A DNA stretch of 64,000 nt from Aurelia coerulea (Eukaryota; Cnidaria; Scyphozoa; Semaeostomeae; Ulmaridae), in NCBI GenBank assembly GCA_039566865.1, contig CM076947.1:3107501-3171500 (forward strand). Direction: 5' to 3'. The position numbers and the translations under genes were made by a program. This document shows, piece after piece, positions 45,584-57,723 of this stretch. The notes under the pieces were generated by a model. The model searched no databases, was not told the origin of the DNA, and was given only the letters and a program-made list of their open reading frames with translations. Position 1 is the stretch's first letter. Each line of letters starts with the position of its first letter.

Positions 45584-48500
45584 ATGGACGATAACAACGA
45601 TAAAGTAAAGTCTGTGTACGAGCTAGCTCGGCAATTCGTGCTAGCTGCACGTGAAAAGATCGAAGAAGAAGTAGGGCAAACAACATCACAATCGTCCTCA
45701 CAATCTGCAAATTCTGTTAATGGCAGAAACGCGGGGTTTAGCTGCAGGCCTATCAGCGTCAGCATTGCAAACACCATGCCATCTTCGTTTGGCCAAAGGG
45801 TGGCCGCGAATTTCAGGTAAGGTGTTGTCGCTTACTTCACTGCAGCACAAATAAAACAGGAAGTGTAGTGTGTCTTTGTTAACATTTTCATCAAATTTGT
45901 AGGAAAAGTTTGTTGTGGGCAGGGATTATAATAACAACACATTTTACAACAACTTAATGACTTGCCCCCCCCCCCCCCAACAAAGGAGATTCCAGTTTAT
46001 CACAAGAGTCCAGAGTCAAATACATAAATTCAGCACACTTTCAATCACGAACCATGTAAAGGCTTTAATTACCAATGCTACAAACAGTTAGGAGAGAAAG
46101 GAGATGGACAGTAGATAATAATAATAATACTTTACGAATATTTCAACAGGATAACTTATCAATATTTACAATATTGTTATCATTAGGGTCCTGCAAAAGT
46201 CAAGATGGCTACTGACTGAGTTATGAATATTGATCAGAAGGGTTTCTTCCACTCCCAGGCTAGGGGGCAGGGGGGTACTTCATTAGACCTGCTTCTGGAC
46301 TTTGGAGAAAGGACCCATATATATGTATGACAGAATATTGAAGAATTGTTAACCCATTTGTATGAATATGAGGAAATTTCTAACACATGTGTTCAAATTT
46401 GGTTGATTTGAAGATGCAAGGTCTATCTATTCCATATTTCTTCAGTTTTGACTAGCTAGACGCTGTTGTTGTCATTGTTGCTGCGCAAAATGTTGTCTTT
46501 TCTGGAATTCATCATTTTTCAAGCAAAATACGAGGACATTTTCAGTTGTTTGGTGTGGATAATCATTATGGGGCCCATTGAGAAGAAATTCTGGCAAAAA
46601 ATCACCCATCTACCAGAATTAAGGTTACAAATACATATACCCATTTTTAGGGAATTTCATGTGAAAAACTCACCTACTGTATATGAACGGCATGACCACT
46701 TAACAATGAAGTACCCCCTGGGAATTCACTGTCATCGATCAGCTAAAAGGAAACTATTGACAACTTCTTTGCTGATGAAAAAGTATTAGGCTTTTCAGTA
46801 AGAAGTGACTGAACTCTAGGGTAATGCTCCTGTTTGCTGTTTTGTAGATCATCATTTCCTGGGTTATCTTCGACTTCCGTGAAGCACAAAGAGCTCAGAA
46901 CATCTATCACCAAAAATCCTCATCAGAAGAAAGCATTTTTTCCATATGAAGTAAAAGAAAGCTGGACACACGAATTTTGTTGCATACCATACACATTTTC
47001 ACGTGAAACACCAAGCTCAAATGTGATGAGCCTTCTCAAAGCTTCAGGTCTTGGCAAAACCAAAGTTTGTTTCCCAAATAAAAAAGCAAAGCATGTAGAA
47101 TTTTGTCAGAAAATTGAAGAAGTCTTCCCTGCGTTGTCAACATGTGGAGGCTACACACTGCTCAAAGGAAGGGGTGGTGGAACATGCAGGCCTTTGGAGA
47201 AATTGGAAGTTAATTGGTTCAATATTGAGGATATCAAAAAGTGCATTGTGGGAACAGCATGTATTTACATTAGGCCAATTCAAAGAAATCTGGACCTGGA
47301 AATGAGGAAACAGGTAATGATTAAAGATGATGTACTGTAACTATATCAATAACCCCCTTAGTTTTTAAACTTTCATAGTCTACGTAATAAAACTCCAATA
47401 AAAAAGCCACCTATGCCACATTAGTAATGGAAGGGTCAATTCTTTTATTATAGGTGCCTGTACAAAAATACAAGGCTAAACTTGGCCTTGTGGAGGCCAA
47501 GTTTTAGCCTTGTAGAGGGGATTATGACCTTGTTATTACCTTGTACTAACCTTGGAAGAAAATTACAAGGCTATCAGTAAGATTCCAAGCTGCAACCAGT
47601 CTAACACAAGGTTTCCACAAGGCTTCTACAAGGCTAATTAGCATTTTTCAAGCCATTTACAAGGTTACAGCAAGGCTATTCCAGGCTATTACAAGGTTAC
47701 AAGGCCATAACTACAAGGCCTGTACATGGCTATTACATGGCCTTGTATTTTCGTACAGGTGGCATGCAAAAAAGACAAAAGAATCATTTGGACTTGCCCC
47801 CAGGAAATTTTCATGACCGCACTCCCTTTAGATCGCTGGAAACACCCCATTTCTAGAGAATACAATTGATCAGGTCTTCTTGGAAAATTGTAAAAAGATT
47901 TTTTTGAATTTCACAAGTACGTAGATTATTTTTGAATGACAAAGCTGGGGGGCGCGTGCCCAGACGAACGTTTGGGAGCGATTGATCGCGCACCCGGTTA
48001 TAAAATATTTCCCTCAAAAAGAGCAATGTCAGATTCGAGAATTCACACTGGAAAACTTTATGGGCAAATTATTTTTTGGTTTCAACCATACCTTGTACCT
48101 CCCTGATGGTGATTTTAATGGATGGATGCAGTTGAAATACAGGACTTTATTTGCTCTTTATTTGCTCTATTACAGGAATCTATGTATGTTAGTATGCATG
48201 TAACATTTAATGAAGAAATTAAAAGTTAGGTGTAGCATAAATTGGGGAAAGCATAGATCTAATTACAGGGTGTACAATATAATATAAGATACAAAAGTTA
48301 AAACTATATAATCTAAAAACATACCCAGTTAAAAATGTCTCACTTGAAGGAAGGAAATGTTCACAACAGAAAGAAAACAATATTTCATGTCTCAATATTT
48401 GAGAGTAATGCTGCATTTTCAAGGTCTGTTTACTGCACCCAATATTTGGGGTTTCCTTGTAATGCAGCCTAACTCCTACATTTTAGATCACAAAGAGTGT

Positions 48501-51186
48501 TCCAGGCCCAGACCTTACATGTTTGGAGTGCCTCAAGAGCGTTCCAAGTGCAGAAATGGAAATGCACATGAAGAAGTGCAAAGACATGAAGGTATCTATT
48601 TTTTCATAAGAAACAGTAACTGCATTTACCATTGGGAGTCTGCTGGGCCATGCGCCATGCAAAAGTGGGGTGGAGAAGGGATCCCCTTGCACCCTCCTTG
48701 CCCCTAAAATGTTTAGGCAACTATAACAAAAATGGTGAATGTCAGTTCTCATTTGTTGTATATCCTTATGAAGATGCCAGGCCTTACCAGGAGGAAAAAA
48801 GCCAGAGCTGCATAAAGCTCTTAAAACATTGCTTTCTTTTTGAAATTTGTAGAAATCTTCAACATGGAGACTAACTGATCTTCAACAAAGACCAAATCGT
48901 ACATCAAAATCTAAAAATTAAAAACATCTCTGCACAACAGTTTATTTTTAAGAAGCTCGTAACCGTAAGTTTAAAAATGTTAGGCTTTTTCTAATCGCTG
49001 AAACAAACTACTGCGAAATAGAGCAAAATGAAATATGAAGAAATGCAGCCAAATTGCAAAATATGGTCAAATAAGCACAATGTTATTTTTTATTCTGAAT
49101 TTGGTGACCAAAGCTTGATTTTAATTTGATTTTAGGCCTATTAAAAGTGATAATCAGCGAAATGTTGTGATAATCTTGCCATTATGTTATCAAGTTCCTG
49201 TCTTATTTCCAAAGCAGTATTCCCTTGATGATTGTTTCAAATTATAGACGCTTTTTGCCAATGTTAACTTTCCAGAGACAAGAGTTAGCCTAAACTGTTG
49301 AAATATCTGCTGCAATCTCATGGTTATCTGAAAGGAAGGAAACAGTGAAGCCAAATGCTCTTCCTGATCTATAAATCAATCTTAGATAAAATAAACTGAA
49401 AGGGAATAGACATAGCTATAACTCGTAGCCACTATAAATAGGCTGAAGAAACACCCACAAACCCATTTGTTTCCTCAGTTACAGATATGGCAAAAAAATT
49501 TCATGAAATGTAATTCCAGTTTTAGTTATTTAGAATTTATAGTATGCATTGTTATGTTCTAGGGCAAGGTTGAAGACCAGAATGATGCAGAGGGCTGTGC
49601 TATTTGCCTTCATAGTTTGGGCTATGGGGAGCTATTGGCAGCAACTGACAGTTGCAACTGTCTTTTCCATCAGGTGTGTCTCAGTCAATGGCAAAGAGTG
49701 CATCATGGGGAAAAAGATTGTCCAAAGTGTCATGCAAAATTTCTTGATGTGATCTTCCTTACAGATCTTACTGGTGCTAGCTGTGAGACCCAAGTGACAG
49801 GAGAAAAGTCAAACTTGGCAACAAGACCCAATATTGACACTCAAGAAACTGCTGTGCGTCCAGATGAGTTTAATGATTGTTCTTCCTCTGTTTCAAGTAA
49901 AGACAAGCCCTCAACGCTGGCTGAAGCCCTTCAAAGGAAGTTGGTGGATGAATGCCAAAAACGTCAAACCGACATCAAGAGAGAAGGTGAGATTGATGAT
50001 GAATACAATGAGCATGTGTGCATTAATATGCATGTAAGAAGAACACAGTTCTGGCCAGACCTTTGTGCCCAAATTGAAGATATGGATGAGGAGGACTGGA
50101 AGCCAAAAATCAGAGTGGTATTTGTAGGCGAAGCTGGTGTGGACACTGGGGGGTTAATGCGTGAATTTTACTCACTGCTGTATAAAAGTGTACAAGGCCC
50201 ACTCATGAGAGGTCAGTCTCCATATTTGACCTTTACACATGACCAAACGGCCCTTAATAAGAGAATGTACGAGCTGTTTGGCAAATTGGTTGCCATCGGA
50301 ATCCTAAATGGTTTGCCGGGCCCTAATTACTTAGCTGAAGTGCTGGCACGACACATCTTAGAGCATGAGTTACTGGAAGATTGTGATGCTATTAGCAAAG
50401 AATTGCCTGGAGATACTGAACAAGCAGTAGCATTGAAAGAAAAGCTTGAGGCATTGAGTAAGAGCAAGGATCAATCTGCATGCAATAAAATGTTTGATGA
50501 TCTTGAAGAAAGATTTGATTTTGGGTATACAGCAATGAGTCTTGACAAGGTAGCATTGTTTCAAGCAGCAGGAAAACACTTCATTGTAAGCTCCTGTTTT
50601 GAGGAAATTGAAAGTTTCAAGGCTGGTTTGATGACCTTTGATGTTCTCCCTATTCTAAAAGCATACAAGAAGGAAGCACTTCTAGTTTTCACTGAGCAAG
50701 AATTGTCTGTCAAGGACATGGAAGAAATGTTCAGTGCAAAACTAGGACTCCCTGGTTGCAATGAACGAGCAAAGGAGGAGACAGTGCTTTTCAATTGGTT
50801 CTCTTTTCTTAAGAGTTGCAAAAAGGGTAAAATTTCCAGAAATGTTATTTCTCTGCAAAGCATTGAGAGCCGAGTAGAAGTTGATGACCAGGAAATCATA
50901 GCAACCGTTGGATCAAACACAACTCCAGGAGATACAAGGGTTCTTTTCCTCAATGATGTCTTACAGTTCATTACAGGATCTTATCACAAACCAGCTGTTG
51001 GTACCCGAGGTTATATTGAATTTGACACACAGTGCTGATGAATCTTCAGGGGCCAGGATAGTTGCAAATACATGTGCAGCTACCCTAACTGTTCCCACTA
51101 CCAAAAGATACACTGGATCACCAAAATAATTTATTGCACATTTTTCTGATTATATCTTTGAAGGTCTAGACTTTGGAAGATACTAA
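45584..51186 (+). pseudogene. UBZ/RING/HECT E3 ubiquitin ligase (G2E3-like), C-lobe broken
   Basis: Four exons join in phase: 45584-45816, 46848-47313, 48487-48591 and 49563 onward. The first ATG (MDDNNDKVKSVYELARQF) gives a Ser-rich N-terminus, then a domain with SWTHEFCCIPYTF and GYTLLKGRGGG. Exon 3 encodes a UBZ-type finger (C245, C248, H260, C264). Exon 4 starts with a RING-like finger (CAICLHSL...CLFHQVCLSQW...CPKC), then HECT from about residue 445 (IRVVFVGEAGVDTGG, LFGKLVAIGILNG). The C-lobe runs to GTRGYIEFDTQC and TGA at 51036. The catalytic-Cys segment GARIVANTCAATLTVPTTKR is in another frame, then TAA at 51127 and an in-frame tail FIAHFSDYIFEGLDFGRY to 51186. An active ligase would transfer ubiquitin from E2 via that Cys; this copy probably cannot. 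Confidence 0.85.
47457..47759. mobile_element. MITE built of ACAAGGC repeats, in intron 2 of the HECT gene
   Basis: Ends CCTGTACAAAAATACAAGGC and (reverse complement) CCTGTACGAAAATACAAGGC. The interior repeats ACAAGGCTA/ACAAGGTT on one strand and GCCTTGT on the other. Target duplication unclear. It does not touch exons. Confidence 0.65.
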
Positions 51187-51419
51187 ATGCAATTGACTGA
51201 ATTAATTGTCTTCAATTTAAACACAGCATTCGTTTTGTTTGTAATAGAGTTTTGTTCAGTAGCACCATATTTCCTCAGTTAAGTGCACATACCACTTATC
51301 ACACCAATATTTTTAGATGGCTTGGAGTCATAAATTCACTCACAGATGACAATATATCCAACAAATCTATGATTCTAAGACTACCTTAAAAATCTAGGAT
51401 TCTAAGACTACTTATATGA

Positions 51420-52212
51420 CGAAACTCAGACCGGTCTGAGTTTCAGATCGGTTCAAAACTCATTTTTGCAATCGAAGCCCTTGGAGTTCTCACATGACAC
51501 TGGCAAAATGAAGATCAGGTCAACCTGAAACTCATTTCGGTTTCTCGGGTTGGTTTGAGTTTTCAGGTCGACCTTTTCAGGGCGCAATGAATTTTCAAAA
51601 CAAATAGGAGTGAGAGTCCTTGTGTTCCTTTGGCAATCAAAACAATCAAGATTCCATTCAAAGTCAGCCAGCCTGATCTAACTGTTTTAAAGTGAAAAAA
51701 TGATAAAATCTATTTCATTCAAAGTCAGCTAGCTGGATCTAAGACGACCCTCACATGAGAAACTCAGACCGACTTGAGTTTCAGATCGGTTCGAAGTTTG
51801 GCTGTGTATGCTAATTTGCCTCCCCCTCACATGAACATTCTCAGATCGGTTTGAGTTTAGCTCACTTGCTCTGCACATGCGCATTTCACAAAAATTTTCC
51901 TAAATACAAACAATGCGTGCGTTCCCAGTCAATCAGAACAATTATGATTGGATTGTTGAAGATATATCTTGGTTTCTTTGATTGCCAAAGGAACACAAGA
52001 AATGTTACTCACACCTTGTTTCTGCTCACATAAAAATTTCAGGTCGACCTGAAAACTCAGACCCACCTGAGAAACCAAATGAATATCAAGTTTATATACG
52101 AGTTCCATTTCGCCTGCGTCATGTGAGCACTCCAAAGGCTTTGACCGCAAACCGAGACAAGTTTCAAACCGATCTGAAACTCAGATCAGTCTGAGTTTTT
52201 TAATGTGAGGGT
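51420..52212. mobile_element. Palindromic MITE (CTCAGACCG/GATCTGAAACTC)
   Basis: Left arm near 51427 (GAAACTCAGACCGGTCTGAG) and right arm near 52165-52200 (CTGAAACTCAGATCAGTCTG) are inverted. CCTTTGGCAATCAAA at 51628 is mirrored by TTTGATTGCCAAAGG near 51977. A second end-like block, CCCTCACATGAGAAACTCAG at 51747, suggests a nested or rearranged copy. It lies between the convergent HECT and integrase genes. Confidence 0.6.
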
Positions 52213-52781
52213 ATTAATCTAAGAATCCAAAAATATCTCTTGGTCGTGGATTGCAAGTCTAAATAATATTACTGTTCAGCTTTAATTTGTTACCGCGCTT
52301 GACTGCACATTGTAGAATTAGAAATAATTACTTTTGTTGCTAACATTGTTCTGTTTTACATTTGAAGAATGAAAATAATATGGAAGGGCAAGGGGAGGTA
52401 TTCCACTGTCTGGTCATGTCTGGGATGAATGTTCCGTTAGCTTTTGGCAAACAATTCTGGAAATGGGGGTACTTTTGTTGGGAATTTCCTGGGATTAGGG
52501 TCTAGTTTTTACTAAAATTGCTGGTAATGTCCTTTTTAGGTGAATTTTAATGTTAGGTAATGCAAAAGTCGTGGTAATACTTTGTTTACGGTTGCACAAA
52601 AATAATACAGTTGTTTCATTTGTAGAAACCTCATTTGTATTCTAGGCCTAAATTCTGAGAGTACGTCATAACAGAGATCCTTTTGGCGCATCCCCATGTA
52701 TCGCGCAATTGTGAAGTGCCTCCCCTTGGGTGGAATGGGTCTTGATAAAATCGTATGTATGAGAAAAAAGATTGCATTATA
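52213..52781. other. Non-coding spacer between convergent genes
   Basis: A+T-rich, no feature recognised before the integrase stop codon. Confidence 0.45.
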
Positions 52782-55700
52782 TTAAGTGCTGAAAAGTTGA
52801 TGTACTGCTTCTAGTGTCTGTAAATAGATGTCAATTCCGAAGCTATCACTCTTCTGACAAGGATTCACCAAAGACTGTAATGCTTGGGCATTACTGGGGC
52901 TCAGCGTAAAATTGTTCGTGGGTACAATTATACCATAATCCTGTTCGTTGCAAGCAGGTCCTTCGTAGTCAATTCCATACATTTGAGCATCTTCCTGAAA
53001 TAGCAAGTACAATTTACACTGAGGGGATGGAATATCTACGTACTATTTTTTATAAAGATCGCAACCCTCGTATCGCAAAAAATATGAAACTCTCGCACTG
53101 GAAAGACTGTACTCAAGCAACTATCTATTTTAGCCATTGAAATCCGTTGCATTTTGTTATCTTTGGTGATTACGCTGTGCATTTGATTTGCGTAAGGTGT
53201 ATGATATACTGTCGTCTGTAAATGTGTCTTTGAAACTCTGAAAGTTGTGACATTACATAACGACTGAATTCCCTGAATTCGTTTCAGCTCCACTACAGTT
53301 TTAACCTCGAGCTACCACGGGGGGGGGGGGGGGGGGACATTGTCATTTAAAAATAGATAAGGATGTCCCGAAAAAAGTGTTTCCTTGTTAGAAGATCATT
53401 GCTGCTAAAGTACTTGTGCTCCAGGTTGGAAAACTTGCTTTCACTCGCAGCTATGAAACTCTGTCAAACTCGCTGCTCGCAGCTACAATAATGGGTTCTC
53501 ACAAGCCAGAACGAAAGATCTATTGCTAATTTTGCTTCTCTCGCAGCTTTTTAAACTCTTCTTAAAGTCCACTCGCAGCTCGCACCTTCAAATTTATTTC
53601 ACTCGCTACTACGCGTAGGCCAAATCACGCATGTTTTCCAACCTGGCTTGTGCTATAATCGTATGCAGTGCATTTTCTAATAGGGAAAAAATTGAAGGAG
53701 TTTTTCATGCATTTTTGGTACTTTTCAAAATAATCTTCATAGTGTATTCGCATGTTTCGAAAATAGTTCTTCCTACTGGGTGTCCCAAAAAATTACTCCT
53801 GTTTAAAAAAGTCACCAAAAATTGATTATCAAACCTTTGATAAAATGTCCTTTTTGAGTTGTTTTGTCAAAGGCCCAAAAATATTCATAGATGATAAAAT
53901 GTTTGCTTTTGATACAGCAAGGTAGAACAATTACAAGTTGAAAAACCTTATTTTGAGCCATAGTTTTTAAGCAAAATACTCAATCTTGCCTAAACGAGTC
54001 AAAATTTTCAGATTTTCTATCATCATTGAGGTCTGCCATTTGTGATTATGACCAAACTGGAAGCTTTGCATGCATAAAAAAATTGATCTGGCAATCATCA
54101 GTGCTTTTTTGCAGTATGATTCAAAACATATAGCCCTAAAAGAGTTAAATTTGCTACTTTTTAAGCCAATTGCAAGATCAGCTATACAGTGGAAAATAAT
54201 TTGGTCCTGGATATACTTCTTGACAAAGAAGACGAAGAAAATTGAAGATCGGTCGTGAAATCAAATTTTGGCGATTTTTCAAATAGGACTACTTTTGTTG
54301 GGACACCCGGTTTAGAGCTGGGAAACGGACCCCAAATGCATGATCAAGAAGAAAAATCTATTCTGATTAAGCAAGCAAGAGGGAAATTTTGTTTGAGTCA
54401 CTGTAGTTGTTTGGAAACTTACGTCAGATGATGGCTCCCATATTTCTTGCGATATGTTTGAGCTAGAAGCCACTATGTTGTGCAGACCCATGATCCACAA
54501 TTGATTTGGGGTCATATTTCCAGCACTGCTTATCTTGTGTGAGTCCCAGCCGGTAGCAAACATGTTTAAATGATTGTTTATTCTAGGAACGAATACAAAT
54601 TGCAAGCAAAAGTGATGCATTTCATTATCAATGTCAAATAATTCTTCTGACTCCAAATGACTGAATACGCAGTAGTATATATATAGTACACCCGTGTAAA
54701 CATCCACCCAAAGCCTTTCAATCCTTTGGTTGTGGACACTTTTGCCAGCGATAAAACTGCCTCTATCTGGTCCACGCATGGGATTGCTAAACATAAATGC
54801 TGCAACATCGACATTTTCAATACCTTGATCGCCTCTGACTCGGGATGGCAGTCCATGTTCTTCAACAGCTTCAAGAAACGCCGATAGAACGGTTAGAGCA
54901 GTATTGTTTGAACTACATCTTAGGAACATAATTTTTCGGGAATATCCATCGATACAGCCGTGGACCACAAGACGCCATCTGAAATCGGATATACAAAGGA
55001 CGCATCAAATATATAAATGTGACAAAGAAATAAACATGAACGGGAACCGGGATAAAAGAAACTGTTATCAGGCTAGAAATTCCAAAGGTAAATGTTTTAG
55101 GACAGGCTACTAAAGATGGAAAGGACAAATTTACTGTGAAATTGTTCTTTTGTTGTCAATATATTTGATGAGTTTGGGCACCCCTTGGAAATAGCTGAAA
55201 TGTTTCGTATTGCTTGTTTAGTGCTACAGCTGAATACCCACAACAAGCTTTTTGACATCGCAACATGTGACAAAATTATAAAGTATGATACAGGCCTTTT
55301 TGTTGTCAAATTTGTTACAGTAGCTCTGACGGAGACCGACCAACCGGACCTACAGTACATATTTTACAATATGAAGTGTACCTGATTAACTTATGGTTGC
55401 CGTCTAAGTGCCACAGTGAGAGTGGACCAGCAACACTATACTTTCTGCGATAGATGAGTTTTACTTGCATTGATCGAAGTAGGACTCCTTCAGGGTCAAC
55501 ATTTCTCATGGAGGAGCGGACTCGTGATTCCTGCACTCTTACTTTCCTGCTTTCCAAAATGCCACTCATTCGTCTGTATCCGCAATTTGGGAAGTCCTTG
55601 AGAATGTCTTCAACTAGTTTATCCAACTCTGTATCGCTTAGGTCACAGTATTGCTGGGAGATGGAAAATCCGTAGTGTTTCATTCTCCTCTTTATAGTGC

Positions 55701-57201
55701 TCTTGCTAACGTGAATCATTCTTGATATCTTAGAAACTGAGAAACCGTACGCGATATAAAGTTCTAGCTGTTCCTTAGTGATGTTAAATGCAGGCCTGCC
55801 TTTGTAATCACGTTTTTCCTTTTCGGGGACATACCCATACCATGCGTCTTTGTTTGCACGTGCAAAAATTTCTGCAGCTTTGCCCATGAAATCTAAAACT
55901 TCCAATGGGATTGTGTACACTTCTGCGTAACGCTTTACTATGTGAAAAATATTGTCAATACGGAAAGCCAGGCCATCAATTGATGTATCGTCAAACTGTG
56001 CTTGTTCAATTTGATTTGCAATGCTTGTTAGAATTTCTTTGACATGGTGCAAGATTGTAATTGGTGGAGGAGTTATACACTAGAAAAAGAAAAAAACGAG
56101 GGATTTGCTGACATGACGCCTTTTTTCAGAACGAAGGCCGCTAGGAAGTGGGGGGGGGGGTGGCTAAGTAGTTGTGAAACAATTATGCTAGGTTACAACA
56201 TGCATAAACAAAATATATAGGGTCTCTATTGTTCATGAACAAAGCCCAAATCAACAACTTCATGCGGCCCTACCATATGTGAGAAATTTATCCTTTTCGT
56301 TAATTTCAAATATGAATTTAATGAATCAACAGTACACTTTTCACAATGAGTTTCAAAACTGCTGTGAATTTAAATGGTGAGTCCTAGAATGGATGCACGT
56401 ATTTTTATAGAACTAAGAATTTCGGCCAGTACTGAAAGTATCTTAAAATTATCAGATTTTGAGTTCTTGGAGTTTCAATATGAGTTTCTTAAAAGTTCCA
56501 TAACAATCTTCATGTTCACTACCTGCCCCCTTCAGAACATTTCAACACAAAGTTTTTCAAGCCTTTCCTATACTTCGACTTTACTCATATACCTTCCCAG
56601 TAATATGAAACGGGAAACGGGTGAAAATGAAGTAAAAATATATTAAGGATTCTCTTTGTCAAAATAAATAGATGGTTTCTTAAAAGCAATCTGTCCCCTA
56701 TTGTTCTGATCTTGGTTACTGCTTTATTTACCTTATTTACGCTGCAGCTAAATTCATGCATCACTGAGTCTCTATAGTCTATGACCCTGATTTCTTTGGA
56801 TAAAGCGAATTAACACCAACTTCTGGAATACACAATATAAATCTTTATCGATTTTATTTTCATTCATCGAAGGGGGCAGATTGCCGTTAAGTACAGGTTT
56901 CCCAGTGCTGGAGTTTCTTATTTTTTGGCGATCTAAGAGTCGAGTTTCTTGTAAACATTTCTTTCGTAACGTAACCCTGACGTACTACGATCTAGGCCCA
57001 ACTTTAAACGCCAATACTGAGCATCGCTTACGCATTTTGCTCAAATAACAGTCAGATCTTCCTTACTTTGCCCCCATGAGTCCCCCATGTTGGCCCAGCA
57101 GTCGGATTTAATATCTAATCCCCAAATGCGACTTTGCAATTGGAAAATAACTCTAGTATCGATGTCTACAAATCAAATTGTTTAGCAACACTTACCGCCA
57201 T
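52782..57201 (-). CDS. IS3-like DDE integrase/transposase, rva_4 type, 490 aa
   Basis: Four minus-strand exons: 57201-57196 (ATGGCG, GTAAGT donor), 56079-55382, 54978-54423, 52994-52782. They total 1473 nt, exactly 490 codons plus stop, and every junction keeps frame. An HTH ([38 protein letters not shown]) lies at about residues 101-142. An IS3-type second HTH ([19 protein letters not shown]) lies at about 155-200. The catalytic core has D228 ([11 protein letters not shown]), D285 ([12 protein letters not shown]) and E322 ([11 protein letters not shown]), the last pair 36 residues apart as in IS3 and retroviral integrases. The C-terminus has [10 protein letters not shown] and [16 protein letters not shown]. 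All motifs are intact, so it is potentially active. It probably cuts and joins the element ends. The 2-codon first exon is the least certain part. Confidence 0.85.
53324..53337 (+). repeat. Poly-G run
   Basis: About 14-15 consecutive G in the last intron of the integrase gene. Length may be an assembly uncertainty. Confidence 0.8.
53776..54310. mobile_element. Tc1/mariner-type MITE in the integrase last intron
   Basis: Ends CTGGGTGTCCCAAAAAATTA and (reverse complement) CCGGGTGTCCCAACAAAAGT; both continue to a TTT-AAAAA block. TA precedes the left end; the right flank reads TTTA, so the duplication is imperfect. Entirely inside the intron 54422-52995. Confidence 0.65.
56393..56975. mobile_element. 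Inverted-repeat element A, copy 2 (no piggyBac insert)
   Basis: Reverse complement aligns with 3301-4255 across both halves: CACGTATTT end, TAAAATTATCAGATTTTGAG, CATAACAATCTTCATGTTCA, and at the far end TTTTTGGCGATCTAAGAG with GTTTCTT. At the position where copy 1 has its TTAA-flanked insert this copy reads straight through (TTCATATTACTGGGAAGG on the minus strand). Lies in the first intron of the integrase gene. Right boundary approximate. Confidence 0.75.
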
Positions 57202-57723
57202 TTTCTTGTAGTGAAGCCACTTATTAGGCCCTTCGGACAGCAGCTGCTGTTTGCGCATGTTAGAAGACACAAGAAATTGTACAAAAAAGTTCCATGACGA
57301 GGCAAGCACGGGTTTTACCACGATCAGCTGATGTTCTTCCCATCACCGGCTAATGATACATATATTTTAAACTGCGCATTCCAACTGCGCATGTTACCAC
57401 GACCAGGTGAAGTTCCCACGACAGGCTAAAGCTACCACGACAAGGTTAAGCAACCACGACATGCTGAAGTTACCCCAACGAGACAAAGGTGATTACGATT
57501 ACGGTCAACAAGGATCACCATGACTCGTCGCAGTTAATGGCACATGAACTACCGACAATGATCACTGGGAGTAACCACGACAAACAACAATTACGCCAAT
57601 CAACGAGTGTTACCACGACCTGTACAATTCACCATCACGAGAACTAACCATCATGACTTGTATGTGACACCACGGACACCTAAAATCACGATCAATCATT
57701 TTTGAACCCAATACCGCGTCATA

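Noticed and set aside
45584..51186. The HECT gene as the host G2E3 gene
   Set aside because: It sits between inverted repeats with an integrase, and carries UBZ plus a RING-like finger instead of the PHD-like fingers expected for host G2E3; host origin of the ancestor remains possible.
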